In this document: in pieces, positions 12,161-24,324 of the stretch
How positions within the stretch are numbered: the first letter of the stretch is position 1
Layout: each line of letters begins with the position of its first letter
NCBI GenBank assembly: GCA_025677825.1
Contig: JAIXMO010000042.1
Location: 62,001 to 126,000, forward strand
DNA: 64,000 nt
Source of the DNA: Helicostylum pulchrum
Lineage: Eukaryota > Mucoromycota > Mucoromycetes > Mucorales > Mucoraceae
Reading direction: 5' to 3'
Program-made: the position numbers and the translations under genes
Notes under the pieces: model-generated
Seen by the model: the letters and a program-made list of their open reading frames with translations, nothing else
Database searches by the model: none
Told to the model about the DNA's origin: nothing

Positions 12161-14641
12161 AGCGATTTCTTTATATGTATACAGTCCAATTAAGAAGCTA
12201 ATGGGTCACCTGTCGTTTTAAACAGAGTTTTTTTTTTGGCGCTATTTTTTAATTCAGTTATAAGTTAGTAGAATTATGTCAATTTTTGTTGCTGTTGTAT
12301 ATACTGCACAATATACAGTATACGCTTTTTTTTACTGATAAAAACTTTAATCTGTGTAATCGACCCGCGGATATGTTTTTTTTTCTGTTGTTAGTGGGCA
12401 GGTGATTGATAAAAAAGAATACTGAGTACAAGGAAATACTATAAACGAAAAAAAGTAAATTATTAATAGTTTTAGAACTTCCCCACACAAATTGTTAAAA
12501 GCCGATCTTATAATTCATTTCATAGTTACTAAAAAGCCCATATGACCTTGTTCTTATTGGAGGACTTATTTTCCCACAATCGTAACATCTTTGGAGGCAT
12601 ATATTTCACCTTGAAACAAATGACCATCGATGATATCATTGTATTTTGCACTTACTCCTTAATTATTGAAATCGATATTTCATGGGCATAGAATTTTTTA
12701 ACGTCTAAAATTTCCTACAACGAAAAAAAGAATACCGAAAGAACAATGGTTTCGTGGTACAATCGAGTATGTGCTTTATTTTCTGTATGATGTTACATAA
12801 ATATTTAACTGTTTCTTTTTACTTTATTTAATTGATACTCATTTGTTAGTAAGCTACTGCTACTTTTTTTTTTTTTTTTTTTTGCATAAAAGTGGCGATT
12901 TAAAATATACACGTAAATTATTTTTTTGCATGATTTTATTAGACTTTTTGATAATTCCTCCCTCCCACTTAAAAGAGAGACTTGGTTTAAAGAATTTAAG
13001 GTACTGAACAGTTACTAATGAAGTTTTATAACGTTAAATTTGACGATGTATCCGAGGCTATTCTTTTTTTTTTTAATATTGAAAATGTATACAAAAGTAG
13101 AATAGTTTGGTTTATAGGAATGTGGGCATTAAAGAAGTTTTTTTTTCTGCGGGGTTATTTACTTCGAGAACTACCAAATTGATGTTTTACAAAATGCTAC
13201 TTTTTTTTAAATATTGCAGCAGTAAAAAATAAATAAATAAAGAGGAACATTATATTTCTGCAAAAGGGAAATTCAGAAATAAATCTTTCTAAAAAGTCAA
13301 TTTTAGTACCACTAACTCGGGAGTTTATACCTATTGTTCGTAGCTTTTTACTTTTTAATACCTTTTTTTTTTTTCCTTGAAAAAAAATCCACCATCGAAA
13401 TATTAGGTGAATTATAAATACTTCCAATTAAGCATACCGACTGCTTGGAAATTATACAAGGTTGTTTTAACCGGCCAAAAATATCCAGAATCCAAAATGG
13501 TAAATATTTGTTGTTGGTTTTAAAACAGCATGTGAATATTCTACTGCGTGTACAATGACGATGCTTTCAAAGTAATACTATACAGAAAAAAATCCAAAAA
13601 TAGCTTTGATTATTCTCGTACATACCATTTATTAAAATCTCTTTAAAAATACAAAAACTCGGGCCAATTCAAAAAAATAAAAAAAGGGTTTTCGTGTTTG
13701 TGACAGTGCTTCTGCAATGCTTGTGTTACTTTGTAAAAGTAGAGACAAAGAAAGAGTTTCCCGCATCAGAGAATTGTTTCAAAAAAAAAAAAAAAAAAAA
13801 AAAAGTATATCGCCTTACATGTGCAATTGTTCAAAATCTCGTTCAATAAACGAGTTTTTTTTTCTGCTAGCGATTATAACAGTAGTTATAGCTCTATCTA
13901 CGATTACGTACGGCAAAAAAAAGAAAAAAGAAAAAGAGATGAAGCGTAAAGATAAGATATCCATAAAGAAAGCAAGGGATAATAAACAAACATTATGAAA
14001 AAGAGGGGGAAACGCCTTTTTCTTTTTTAAAGTTATCTTACAGAATATAACAGGATATATAGAATGTATAGACGTGCGGGTATGTCTTTACAGAGTATAT
14101 ATACCTTTTTTGACAAGTGACTATGATGGGGCCGGCGAAAAAAAGTATGCATGTATTCAATCAACTGCTGGGGGTTGTGTTTTAGATGCATAACAAGATG
14201 TTTTACAGTTTCTTGAGCGATACTTTTTGTAGTTGTTGTAGCGATAGACCAAGTGAATAATATAAATAATGTGTAAAACGATCTACATGATAGGTTGTAC
14301 ACAGCCTATACTCCACGCACTTACATAAGTATGAAACTTGTATCAGCTTTTTCTTGTCACTCCTAACAAATAATTTTTTTTTAAAGGAGTTCATTCTTTT
14401 CTTTTTTGAAAGGCACACCACGATAATTCTTTTTTAACCTCGTCTTTATCATCTAAATAAAGAAATTCTTGTGTTCCCTCATTTTTATTTTTATTTTTAT
14501 AATTCTTCTTTCTCTCCCTCTCTCTCTTTCTTTCTCTCTTTTTTTTCCCTTTTTTTTATTTGTAAATGAAAAGAGTATATAGATCTTAAAACTCATTCAC
14601 CAAACCAAACCAAACCAGAAAGAAAAAAAAAGGAGAAAAAA
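12161..14641. other. Intergenic region upstream of the spectraplakin-like gene
   Basis: No convincing gene. It carries several long homopolymers (T near 12865-12882, A near 13780-13803). An open frame at 13717-13998 on the plus strand is built around the A-tract and is not credible. From about 14480 the sequence becomes strongly pyrimidine-rich (TCTCTC/TTTC runs) and then purine-rich with CCAAACCAAACCAAACC just before the ATG at 14642. That is the likely promoter and leader of the next gene. Confidence 0.55.
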
Positions 14642-17600
14642 ATGGAATCTAAAAAGTTTTCTTCTCAAGTCAATAATAATAATACGGAATCGCAAGTTCA
14701 ACCTGTAGAACAGATTCCAAATAGATCTAGTTCGAATCGACTTGTTTCTTCTCATCTTATACCACCTGTGACAACAAATAGAACACATAAAGATACCTCT
14801 GGCGATGAATTAAATAAGAATATTGGATCTGATTATCAAGAGATACAAATTCGCACACTCACCAAATGGATTAATGTTCAATTAAGTCAAGTCGATGAAC
14901 ATATATCTAGTATCGATAAAGACCTGAAAAACGGTAAGAAGTTGTTGAAACTTTTGGCTGTTGTTTCAAAAAATCCGTTGTTGAAACCTGAGAGGGGTAG
15001 TATGCGAATTCATGAACTCTCAAATGTTGCACAGGCATTAAAATTCTTACAAGATCAATGGGGTGCTGATAGTTTACCTGCTATTGCTAGTGAAGCTATT
15101 GTCAATGGTGATGTTAAAAGTACTTTGGCAATTACTTTTTTCATCATGCTAAAGTATCAAATTCACCCAATTTTATTGAATAATCCTGACTTTAATGCCA
15201 AGAAAGATCCTGACTTTAACACCAATAAGGATAACGTAAATAAGAGAACAAAAAAAAAAAAAAAAAATTATTTGTAATTGTATTAATATATATATATCCT
15301 TAATAGCTTAAAGTACCACCTCCATCTCCTTTACCTAGCGTTAGCGCGTCTCGTTCAGGTGGCAAACCAATGGCAGAAGCTAAATTAGCTTTACTCTACT
15401 GGGTGCGATCTCAATTACAAGATTATATCCAAAATCACATCATTACAACTATCCAAGATTTTTCAAGGTCATGGCGATCTGGCTTAGCCTTTTGTTTATT
15501 AATACATCGACATGATCCTGATTTAGTTCCAACCCTGTTTACTGAACATATAGAGCATGCATCAGAAAAAGAAACTTGGAATACATTGTTATCATTAGCT
15601 TTTGAAATTGCAGAGCAACACTTGAATGTACCACAATATTTAGAACCGGCAGATCTAACTGAAGTGGATTATCCTCATGAACCTTCTGTCATGATGTATG
15701 TTAGCGAAATGTATAAAGTAATGTCTTTAAAGGATTCGAAAATAGATAAGAGACTACGTGACATATCACTTATTAAACCCGAATCACAAGATGACATAAC
15801 TCCACCTGATTCTAATTCACCTGATGAAGATGATGATGAAGAAGACGATGAAGAGGAAGAGGAAGAGGATGAATTGCCTAGTACCCCTCAACCAGAGTTA
15901 TTAATTACAACAGATGATGTCTACCAACAATTGGATACACTATCTTTTCTATTATCTCCCAATGAAGAAAAAGAAGTTGAACAACAATTAAAAGACAATC
16001 AAAAATCGAGACTGTTACTTGATCAAGCACAGCAAATTATAAACAAACTGGATCCTTCTAGCTCAGAAAAACAAGTCTTGTATTCTAGGTACAATCAATT
16101 GAAATCCGAATGGGAACTATTATCACAGCGATTACAAGTTATTCAACATACTTCTAATTATACCAACCAAAACGATAATCCCGCCGTTCAAAATCAATTA
16201 AATGCTTGTAAAATATCAATTCATCCGCTGGACGGAACAGCAGATATTATTGACCCCATTGAACGCTCTGTTTCTGCCGCATCTAGTTTATTTGATAATG
16301 GTTCAAATCAAGAACTTAAACTCGAATTCGATCATGATTTAAACCAATTACAGTTATATAAACGCGGTATTACCTTTAGTCAGATTACTTCTGCTCTCAA
16401 TTACGAATTAGATGTCATTCAACAATTAATGTCAAACAGTGGTGTCAATAAATCCGTCGTTACAGATGATCTGATTCAATCTTTGGAACAACGTATTCAC
16501 GTAGTCAATACGTCGATCCAAGGTGTACGCGATGAATTTAATCTGGATTTGTTAAGGTATGATACCGGCGATGTCTATTTCGATCGTTTTGTCAATCTCT
16601 TGGATGATATTGAAGATCGATATGAAACTGTGCGCGATTGGGTTGATCAAGTACGCGTGTGGTTTGTGGAAGCAGAGCGGATTCGTGCTTGGATTGATAA
16701 ACAGATACTGATTATTGAGGAGAGAAATGAGTCTGATACCTTTAATCCTATCTCGCGCGATATCACTATTGCTGATAGTATGGTGATTCATGTGCACGAA
16801 GAACATCAAAAGTTAAAACAAGAAATTGATCATTTTGATTCCGATGATATGAATAGACTTCGTGCTCATGTAAAGATGTTGACTCAAACAGCTTCGACCG
16901 AAGACATCTTTAGCAGTGACAGACAGGATTTAACCCCAGCTGATACTTCTACCATCGAAATCACCTTGACGACTCTAACCATGTTGAATCAATTGACTCA
17001 TTTGTTGACAAAGAGATCTCAGCTGATTGATTTGTTACTGTTACGTGTTAAATGGGAAGATTTGTTTGGTACCGCTGTTCAATGGATCGCCAAGACGGAT
17101 GGTGAATTGGATGGATTTTTGAGAGGTAAAGCTAGATGGTCTGAAAAAGAAGAATCCAGTTACGAATCTTCCGATGACGATGAACAAGGAATTGAAAGTG
17201 TTATCAAGACATTGGTTAGTTTAGAACGAAAGATTGCTGATTTTGATCATGGAGATTATTCCAATGTGTTGGACGCCTACCAAGAAATGGAAACTCTTGA
17301 AAATGAAGTCTTGCCTGATTATTTAGAAGTACGTCAATTGGGTTTTGAAAAGGCATTTGAAGATTTAATGAAGCGCTCTGGCTTTAGTAGAAAGGTCGTC
17401 GAACAGTTATTATCGATGATTAATACTGTCAGTAAGTTTAAAGAACTTCGTGATGTCGGTGAAAGGCTTCGGTATCACTTGTTACAAGATACCGAAGATA
17501 AGATTATGCAAGATGAAGATGTTTATACTGAACAGGTTCAATTGTTTAAAGAAGAGTCGGCTAGGCTAATCACTAACGCTGAAACTTCAATTCCTTATCC

Positions 17601-20600
17601 TTCGGTGCCGGAAATGTCTACTGCTATTGGGGCTAATGATTCGGTTGATAATCAAATTACAAATGAAAATATTAAAAGCACTATTAGTGCCTATAGTATG
17701 TCGCTTGCTTTGATTGCGGATGGCTTAGACCAGCTATTAATGTCTCGGTATCAAATCATGTCTTTGCAACAACGTACGCAAGAAGCATACGGTGCCATGA
17801 CGCGTGTTCGGTCTTGGATGGAAGAACGCATCAAGCTTCTAGCAAAGTCTCGATTTGATTTAATGCTCTATACTGACCAAAAACAATCTTTATCCAGTTC
17901 CAGTTCTTGCTCTGATGAAACCAAACCCAAAACTTCTAGTAATAATGCAAACGCTACTACTTTATCTGCTCACACTGCAGCTAATGCTGTTGCTGATGAA
18001 GATAATTTATTACGACTAGAAAAGGAACGTGATGGTATTGCTTCTCGGTTAGAGCAAATGGAAAACGATGAATTGACAAAATTATTTGAAACGGTTCGTG
18101 TTTTGGAATATGATGTTGATGCTTCGAATGCTGTTTCCATCGATCGTGATCATCTTGTTAATGGGGTTGAAAGTCTAGAAAAGACTCATCAACAGTTGAA
18201 GGCGTTGCTTTTGGATAGAGGGCTTCAATTGGACGTGCTCAAGAAACGTATTGATTGGGAAACTCAGTGGTCTAAATCAAACAGTCATCTGCACACAATT
18301 GGCCGTAAATTATGTGATTTCAATGTTAAAAAAGCCCGTTATGATCCTGCCAAAGAAAATGTCGATAAGCCTTCTTATACCCATGATAATGAAAATATGC
18401 AATCGTTTCAGTTTATTCAAGATCGTGTTGCTGAATTAGGCGATAGACATATTATCTCTCTCTCTGAATGTTATCAAGATATGGTCGATAGTTACGCTTT
18501 ATTGGGTCAGTCAGTAACCGTACCTGAATTTATTTCTACAAAGCAATCTGATTTGAAATCAGAGTACGATGACCTCCGACTTCTTTCCAGTTATACTTTG
18601 GATTTGATGACTCAAAGATCTACCATCACCGAATTCTTGCTACGTTCTCAAGACGCGCATCATGAAGGAGACAAAATTAAAGATGCTATATCTAAAAAAA
18701 CACGTCGAATTATGGTGAAAGAAGAGGAAGGCGCCGCTGGTACTTTGGATGATCATGTCAAGTCTTTTAAACAAGAAGTAAAAAGTATTTGGCAAGAGTG
18801 CGGTAAGAATATGGTATACCCCGTCTACAATGGTAATTGGCTTAGGTCTTCGGGCCACCCTTCTTCCAATATTGCATTGCTTTCCGATGCTAACAGTGCT
18901 GGTTTGTATCGATCTCAGGTACGTGCTCAAATTAAGGCTCTATTGGATAAAAAAATGGACGAGTTGGCTGCGCTGGAGAAATCTATCGATCAGTTGTTAC
19001 AGGTGTATCGTGATGCCGATCTCATGAAGGCACTTGTTACTCAGTATGAGCAAGAGGCGTGTCAGTTGGGTGGTTGGATCAATCAACAAATTGAGGCGTT
19101 AAAACAGCAGCATGTTGATGTTTCAGCAGAAAGCTTTTTGGCTCGTGGTATCAATATTTCAGATCTTAAAAAATCTAGACTAGATTTGTTTTTACAGGTC
19201 GAATCTTTTGAATCAAATAAGGTGAAAGTGTTACATGATCAAATTGCCCAGTTGGTACAAGATTCAGTAGAGAAAAAGAAGAATCAATCCGTGGATGTAT
19301 CTGCCGCTGCTCGTAATTTGGGTGAAGTGATGGATCATCTCTCTCAATTGAAACGCGGACTTTCAGATCAAGCTGTTACTTTAGAAGCAGCTAGTATGAG
19401 ATCGCAATGGGAATCTAGTTTGCAATTGGGTATTAGTCGTTTGGAAGAAATGAATGAACAGTTACGTCAATTCACTACCAAGAAAAACCAATGGATTTCA
19501 CAAGACGACCTATCTGAAGAGCACGTTCAGATTTTGCAACAGGATTTAAATCGTTTGGTTTCGCAACGAAACAAATTTGAAAAATCTATTTTACCTGGTA
19601 TTCAATCAAATTATGATGCGTTTGTTGAATTCTTTCCAAAGTTAGCAAGACCTGTCGCTACTCCGGATCATTTAGAAGCACGTATGGAGTCGCTGGGCAG
19701 AACTAGCTTAAGGTTTCAAGAAAGTGTCGCTGCAAGATCAAAGGAATTGGAATTGATTAAGCAACGTATTGCTTGGGAGGATACTGTGAAACAGGCGCTT
19801 CGTCTTTTGGCTGATAACGAAAATAAAATCGAGGCGTTTATAGAGGAAAAGGCTAGATGGCAAAATAATAATTCTATGGAGGAGTTTGTGGAAATGCATG
19901 ATGAAGAAGACGAATCAAATCTTCGTACTGAATTGTCTGGTTTCTACAACGATTTTCAATCTTATCAAGAGGACGTTATCTTACCTCTTCAGAAACGTTT
20001 TGATGCGTTGGTGAATGATTCTAGTGATCATTATAACGGTAGTAGTGTCGCGCTTCTTCCTAATGCATTTATGAAGAAGATGCAAGATGTCGTATCGGCT
20101 CAAGACCGCAATAGTTACTATTTGGATTTCTCTAACCAAGTCGTCTCTCAAAGATGTTTGGTCGCTGCGTTTATTTTAAGAACTGCTCAATTGGAACAGT
20201 CTGCAGAGCTTATTCGAGAAGAGTTTATTGCTACTAAAGCTAATGGTACCGCGCATATTGCTGGGCTCTTGCAAGACCATACTGACCGCTTACAGAAATT
20301 CAAGGCCGGTATTGAGGATGTTCGTCAAAATTTGGCAACTAGTATTCCGTTCCCTGTACGTTCGTTACAAAATATTTCAACTCAAGCTAAACTTAAAGAC
20401 GAAACTACCAATTCTGTTATTCATGAAACGATCGAGATTAGAAATACTAGGTTGGATGAAATTTGTTCTGCGCTTCAACAGTTGCTAGAGTCCAAGGAAC
20501 GCGTCTCGCGTCGTAGGTTGTCTCTTCACTCGTACAAAAAGCAAGCACAGGCAGCTGAAGCTTGGATTGATTCTCGTCACGAGATTTTGACTCGTAGTAA

Positions 20601-23600
20601 TTCAATCATTGTTAAAAAAGAAAACGCGGTTGATATGGAAAAGCTCAAGGAGGCTGTAAGTCAAGCAGACAGTGTTGGTCAAGCGATGAAATCAACTGAA
20701 AATGTGTTTACTTCTTTGAATAATACGTTTGATAAATGTATTACCGCGTTTCAAGACAAGTCTTTGGATCAAGAGGAAGTTCAAGATGATGCTCATCATG
20801 AGTTGGTAAAGGAAGTTGAAGATATTGTTGAGCCTACTCAGAAACGTCTTAGTCAGGCTTGGAACACTTTGTTGATCGAGGCGGCTGAAACCGCAAAGAA
20901 CACCACGGCTTTGTTGATTGAAAACAAAATTCAAAGTTGGTTGGGTTGTTTAAATAATTTGCTTAGACGTGTCATGACTGATGATTCAAACGACGACTTA
21001 CTTTCTGAATGGGTTGATGAATTAGAACAATTGGAAAACCGGGAGTATCAAAATTTGATGGTAGATGTTGAAGCTAACAAGGGTTTATTAAATCAAGAAC
21101 AATTTGATAAGATTGATTTACTGTTTAAAAATGGATCTAATATTATGCGTCAAATTGGTGATAGAATTACTGAGCTGCAAAATGATCTTCATCTTGGTCA
21201 ATTGATTGAAAAGTATTTGAATGATATCTCTAGTTTACAAAGTTTAATTCAAGTACAAATTGATCAGCTTAACAAGACCAATCAAGAGCATGTAAAGATT
21301 GATGGTGAAGCAAGTGTTGAAGATCGAAATGGTAGACATCAAGATCTGGTTGTGGAGTATAAGCAAGCTAGTGATCAAATTACCGATTTGAAAGATGTTC
21401 ATGGTGATGTTCTTTCTCAGTATGATACTATTTTGGCAAGTGACGAGTCATTTAAAGACAATTATCAGCAGGATGTCTTTAGTAAATGGCAGGCGCTTAT
21501 GTCTTTAGAATCTATGGTATCTGCTCTTGTATCTCGTTCTTCAAAATGGGTCAAGTACTTTAATTCTTTGACAAGTATTTGTTATGACCTTGAAACTGTG
21601 AAATCAAAGTTGGGCTCTACTTTAAGTGAAGAGGAAAAGGATACTGAATACAAGCAACTTGATGAAAAGTTAAATCAAATTGACTCTTTGTTAAAAGGAG
21701 AATTGTTTAACTTGTTGGATGAGCTGATTCAAGATAATGTTAATTTCAAGCCATTTGAAAGTCAAAGATATGATTGCTTGCAATTAAAGAACTTGTTAAA
21801 GGCTGAGTTGAATCAACAGATGACGGTGAGAGAAAGGCATTTACTGGTTCTTGCTGTGAAATCGGTGATTGATCGTTTGTGTGATGAATGTAATACACAA
21901 CTGGAGTTGGCAAACAAGCATTGTTCTGCAGTTGTTTTTGGAGAGGATGTTCAAAATACGGTTGAGGCTTGTTCTCAAATTACCAGTGCAAATGGTTCTG
22001 TGTATTCTCATATTCAAAACGAAATAGATGCTTTACGTTTAAACCAATGTAATGAACTGGTCACCAAGCTCAATTGCAAAGATGACGAAATTAATACACT
22101 GATTGAACCCTTGACAGCAGTCTTGACTCAATTAGATAAAACTACTCGGTCTGAAAAGGAATGTCTTTCTTTAGCAAATTTAGTGTCTCAATATATGATA
22201 TCACAAGATTCTTTACTCTCTAATATTGAAAGTTACTTAGCAAGGGCTTCTATTAAAGATATCAAGGAAGATGTATTATTCTATTTGGAAGGTCGTTTAG
22301 AATCCTTGGATGAAAACAAGAAGGAAGTAAATAGTATGGCACAAAGTATTATCAAGTTTAAATTCAAGTATTTAATGGAATGCAAAATTCGTATGGCCAA
22401 TGTTTCTGCCAAGGTTGAAAGAAGTCAAAAGATGATTGATAACAAGTACGATGCGTTTATGGTCTTTTTGCAAAACTCAAGAGTCGTCATTGAGAAAGTA
22501 AAGAGACGTCAATTGATTGTTGCAAAGTTGAATGATTTGATTGTGTTTATTGCGGATATGTCTGACAGAGTCAATGCGTTACAGTTAACAGGTGATCATG
22601 ATTCTAGTTCAGAAGAACTTGAATTCAAGGAACTTTGTCAAGATTTTTACCAGACTTTAGATAAAAAGAAGAAATCTACTGATGGGTTACTGAAAGACTA
22701 TGAAGGTGCTGATACCGATGAAGAAATTAAATTACTTCGTGAACGCTTATCTGCCGATACCGATGCATTAAGTATTTTAATTAATATCAAGAAGAAGCAA
22801 GCATCAGATGAAGGCGATCTTACTGAATTCCTTGCTATTATGAGCGAGTTTGATGAACAAATTGTAATTGTTTTAGCTGCTATTGAAAATGCTTCCCCTC
22901 ATCATTCTGGTATTGTCAACAATAAATTTGTCAAGGCTGATTTGCAAGCATTACTTCGATCCTTGGTCGTTGCTTACAAGCAACATCAAATAACCATCAA
23001 TGCAACTCTTGATCGTGCTGTTACTGAATCCAAAAAACAATTCTTGGGTAATAATGAACGTGTTGCCACTGCTATTCAAAAGGCTGCCAAGAAATGGGCT
23101 CAAGTACAAGCTGCTGCTGCTGCCAGAGAACGTGAGTTGCAAACTTGTGTTGGAAAATTAGATCATGAATTCTTTACCAAGTTGGCAATGGCTAAAACCA
23201 CTCCAAAGAGATCTCGACATGTGTTGCCGCCTCAACCTGCTTTGGTTAAAAGACACTCTGCTGCTTCTAATGGAAGATACTTTAATACCGTGTCTCCTTT
23301 CCCTAGACGTAGTGTAGATGAATCCAGTAGAAAATCTTCGAAGACCCCTACTTCGGCTTCTTCTTCAGCTAGTAGACTCTCTCGTCCCTCTTATGTGCCA
23401 GATCCTCGAAATGCTCTTGATATTGAATTAAGTAATATAGTTAATGCTAGCCCTTACAGAATCACTGTAAAAATTGTTCCTGATCAAGTAGGAAAGTACT
23501 GGTTCGGCGATGAGAACCCAAGACTTGTTTACTGTCGTATTCTTCCTAGCCAATTGGTTATGGTTCGTGTTGGTGGTGGGTGGGTTGAATTATCAAAGTA

Positions 23601-24088
23601 AGTTTAAACAAACACTTTTTTAATATTCCAACAACTAACAATATTATTTTATTTTTTGTATAGGTTTTTGAGAGGTAAAAATTTGAATACAATTGACATA
23701 CTCAATAATTAAGATATATGTACTAAATATTTAATTTATTATAGACCATGGACTTACAGAAGGAGTTAGCTCGAGACCAAGTTCTTCGAATGAAAATAAC
23801 GTTCATCAAGAAATGCAACCGTTCCAAGAAGGTTATTTACAAACATTTAGAGCTTCTTCTCCTACTGGTCGTGTCACTATTCGCGGAGGCGGTGGTGCTG
23901 GAAATAGCAGTAGTTTGGCTTCAACAAGATCTTCTAGTAAATCTTCGGGAAGATCCAAATCTCCTTTACCCGGTTTCGTTGACGGCGATAAATATATAAG
24001 TGTAGATGAAGCTGGTAACCACGTTGTCGTTAAGATGAAGAAAGCTAATAGTGATGCTAAAATGCCTACTATTAAAAAGAAACAGTAA
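14642..24088 (+). CDS. Spectraplakin-like giant cytoskeletal linker: CH-CH, helical rod, GAS2 domain, 3079 aa
   Basis: Predicted to link actin filaments to microtubules in the cytoplasm. Exons are 14642-15235, 15307-23597, 23664-23674 and 23745-24088; the sum is 9240 nt, an exact reading frame. Residues about 66-180 form a first calponin-homology domain (LTKWINVQL, DLKNGKKLLKLL, NVAQALKFL). Residues about 221-330 form a second one (LLYWVRSQL, SWRSGLAFCLLIHRHDPDL). An acidic run lies near 375-400. The next roughly 2500 residues are Gln/Leu/Glu-rich and alpha-helical with spaced Trp, such as WEDTVKQAL and WETQWSK, typical of spectrin-type repeats. Residues about 2897-2968 match a GAS2/GAR microtubule-binding domain (NIVNASPYRITVKIV, GKYWFGD, YCRILPSQLVMVRVGGGW). 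The tail is Ser/Arg/Gly-rich and basic, another microtubule-binding hallmark. The third exon of 11 nt falls inside the GAS2 domain. No EF-hand was seen before GAS2, unlike animal spectraplakins. Family assignment is strong; exact repeat count was not determined. Confidence 0.92.
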
Positions 24089-24283
24089 AATAACAAAATT
24101 AAAAAGTATACAAAATAGATCCCCTTCCTCACATACATCCGGCATAAATCATTTCCAAGTACATAATATATATCCTTCATTTTTTTCTCAATATTTCCTC
24201 ACTTCAAAAAAAAGAACAGTAATAAATAATTTCAGTTTTAAAGTACTAATAAATGATGTTTTTATTGAGGCTAAAAAAAATAT

Positions 24284-24286
<3 letters not shown>

Positions 24287-24321
<35 letters not shown>
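24287..24321. repeat. T homopolymer, about 35 nt, directly 3' of the convergent 899-aa gene
   Basis: An unbroken T run on the plus strand. Read on the minus strand it is an A-tract beginning two bases after the stop codon of the gene at 24324-27023. It may reflect a poly(A)-like tail from retroposition or simply one of the many homopolymers in this genome. Confidence 0.9.

Positions 24322-24323
<2 letters not shown>

Positions 24324-24324
<1 letters not shown>

Noticed and set aside
13717..13998. Plus-strand open frame of 93 codons
   Set aside because: It depends on reading through a long A-tract as poly-Lys and has no recognisable domain or leader.
24287..24321. Homopolymer tracts as proof of retroposition
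   Set aside because: Similar tracts occur at 6481, 13780, 45641, 48555 and 52207 without retrogenes, so the tract alone proves nothing.
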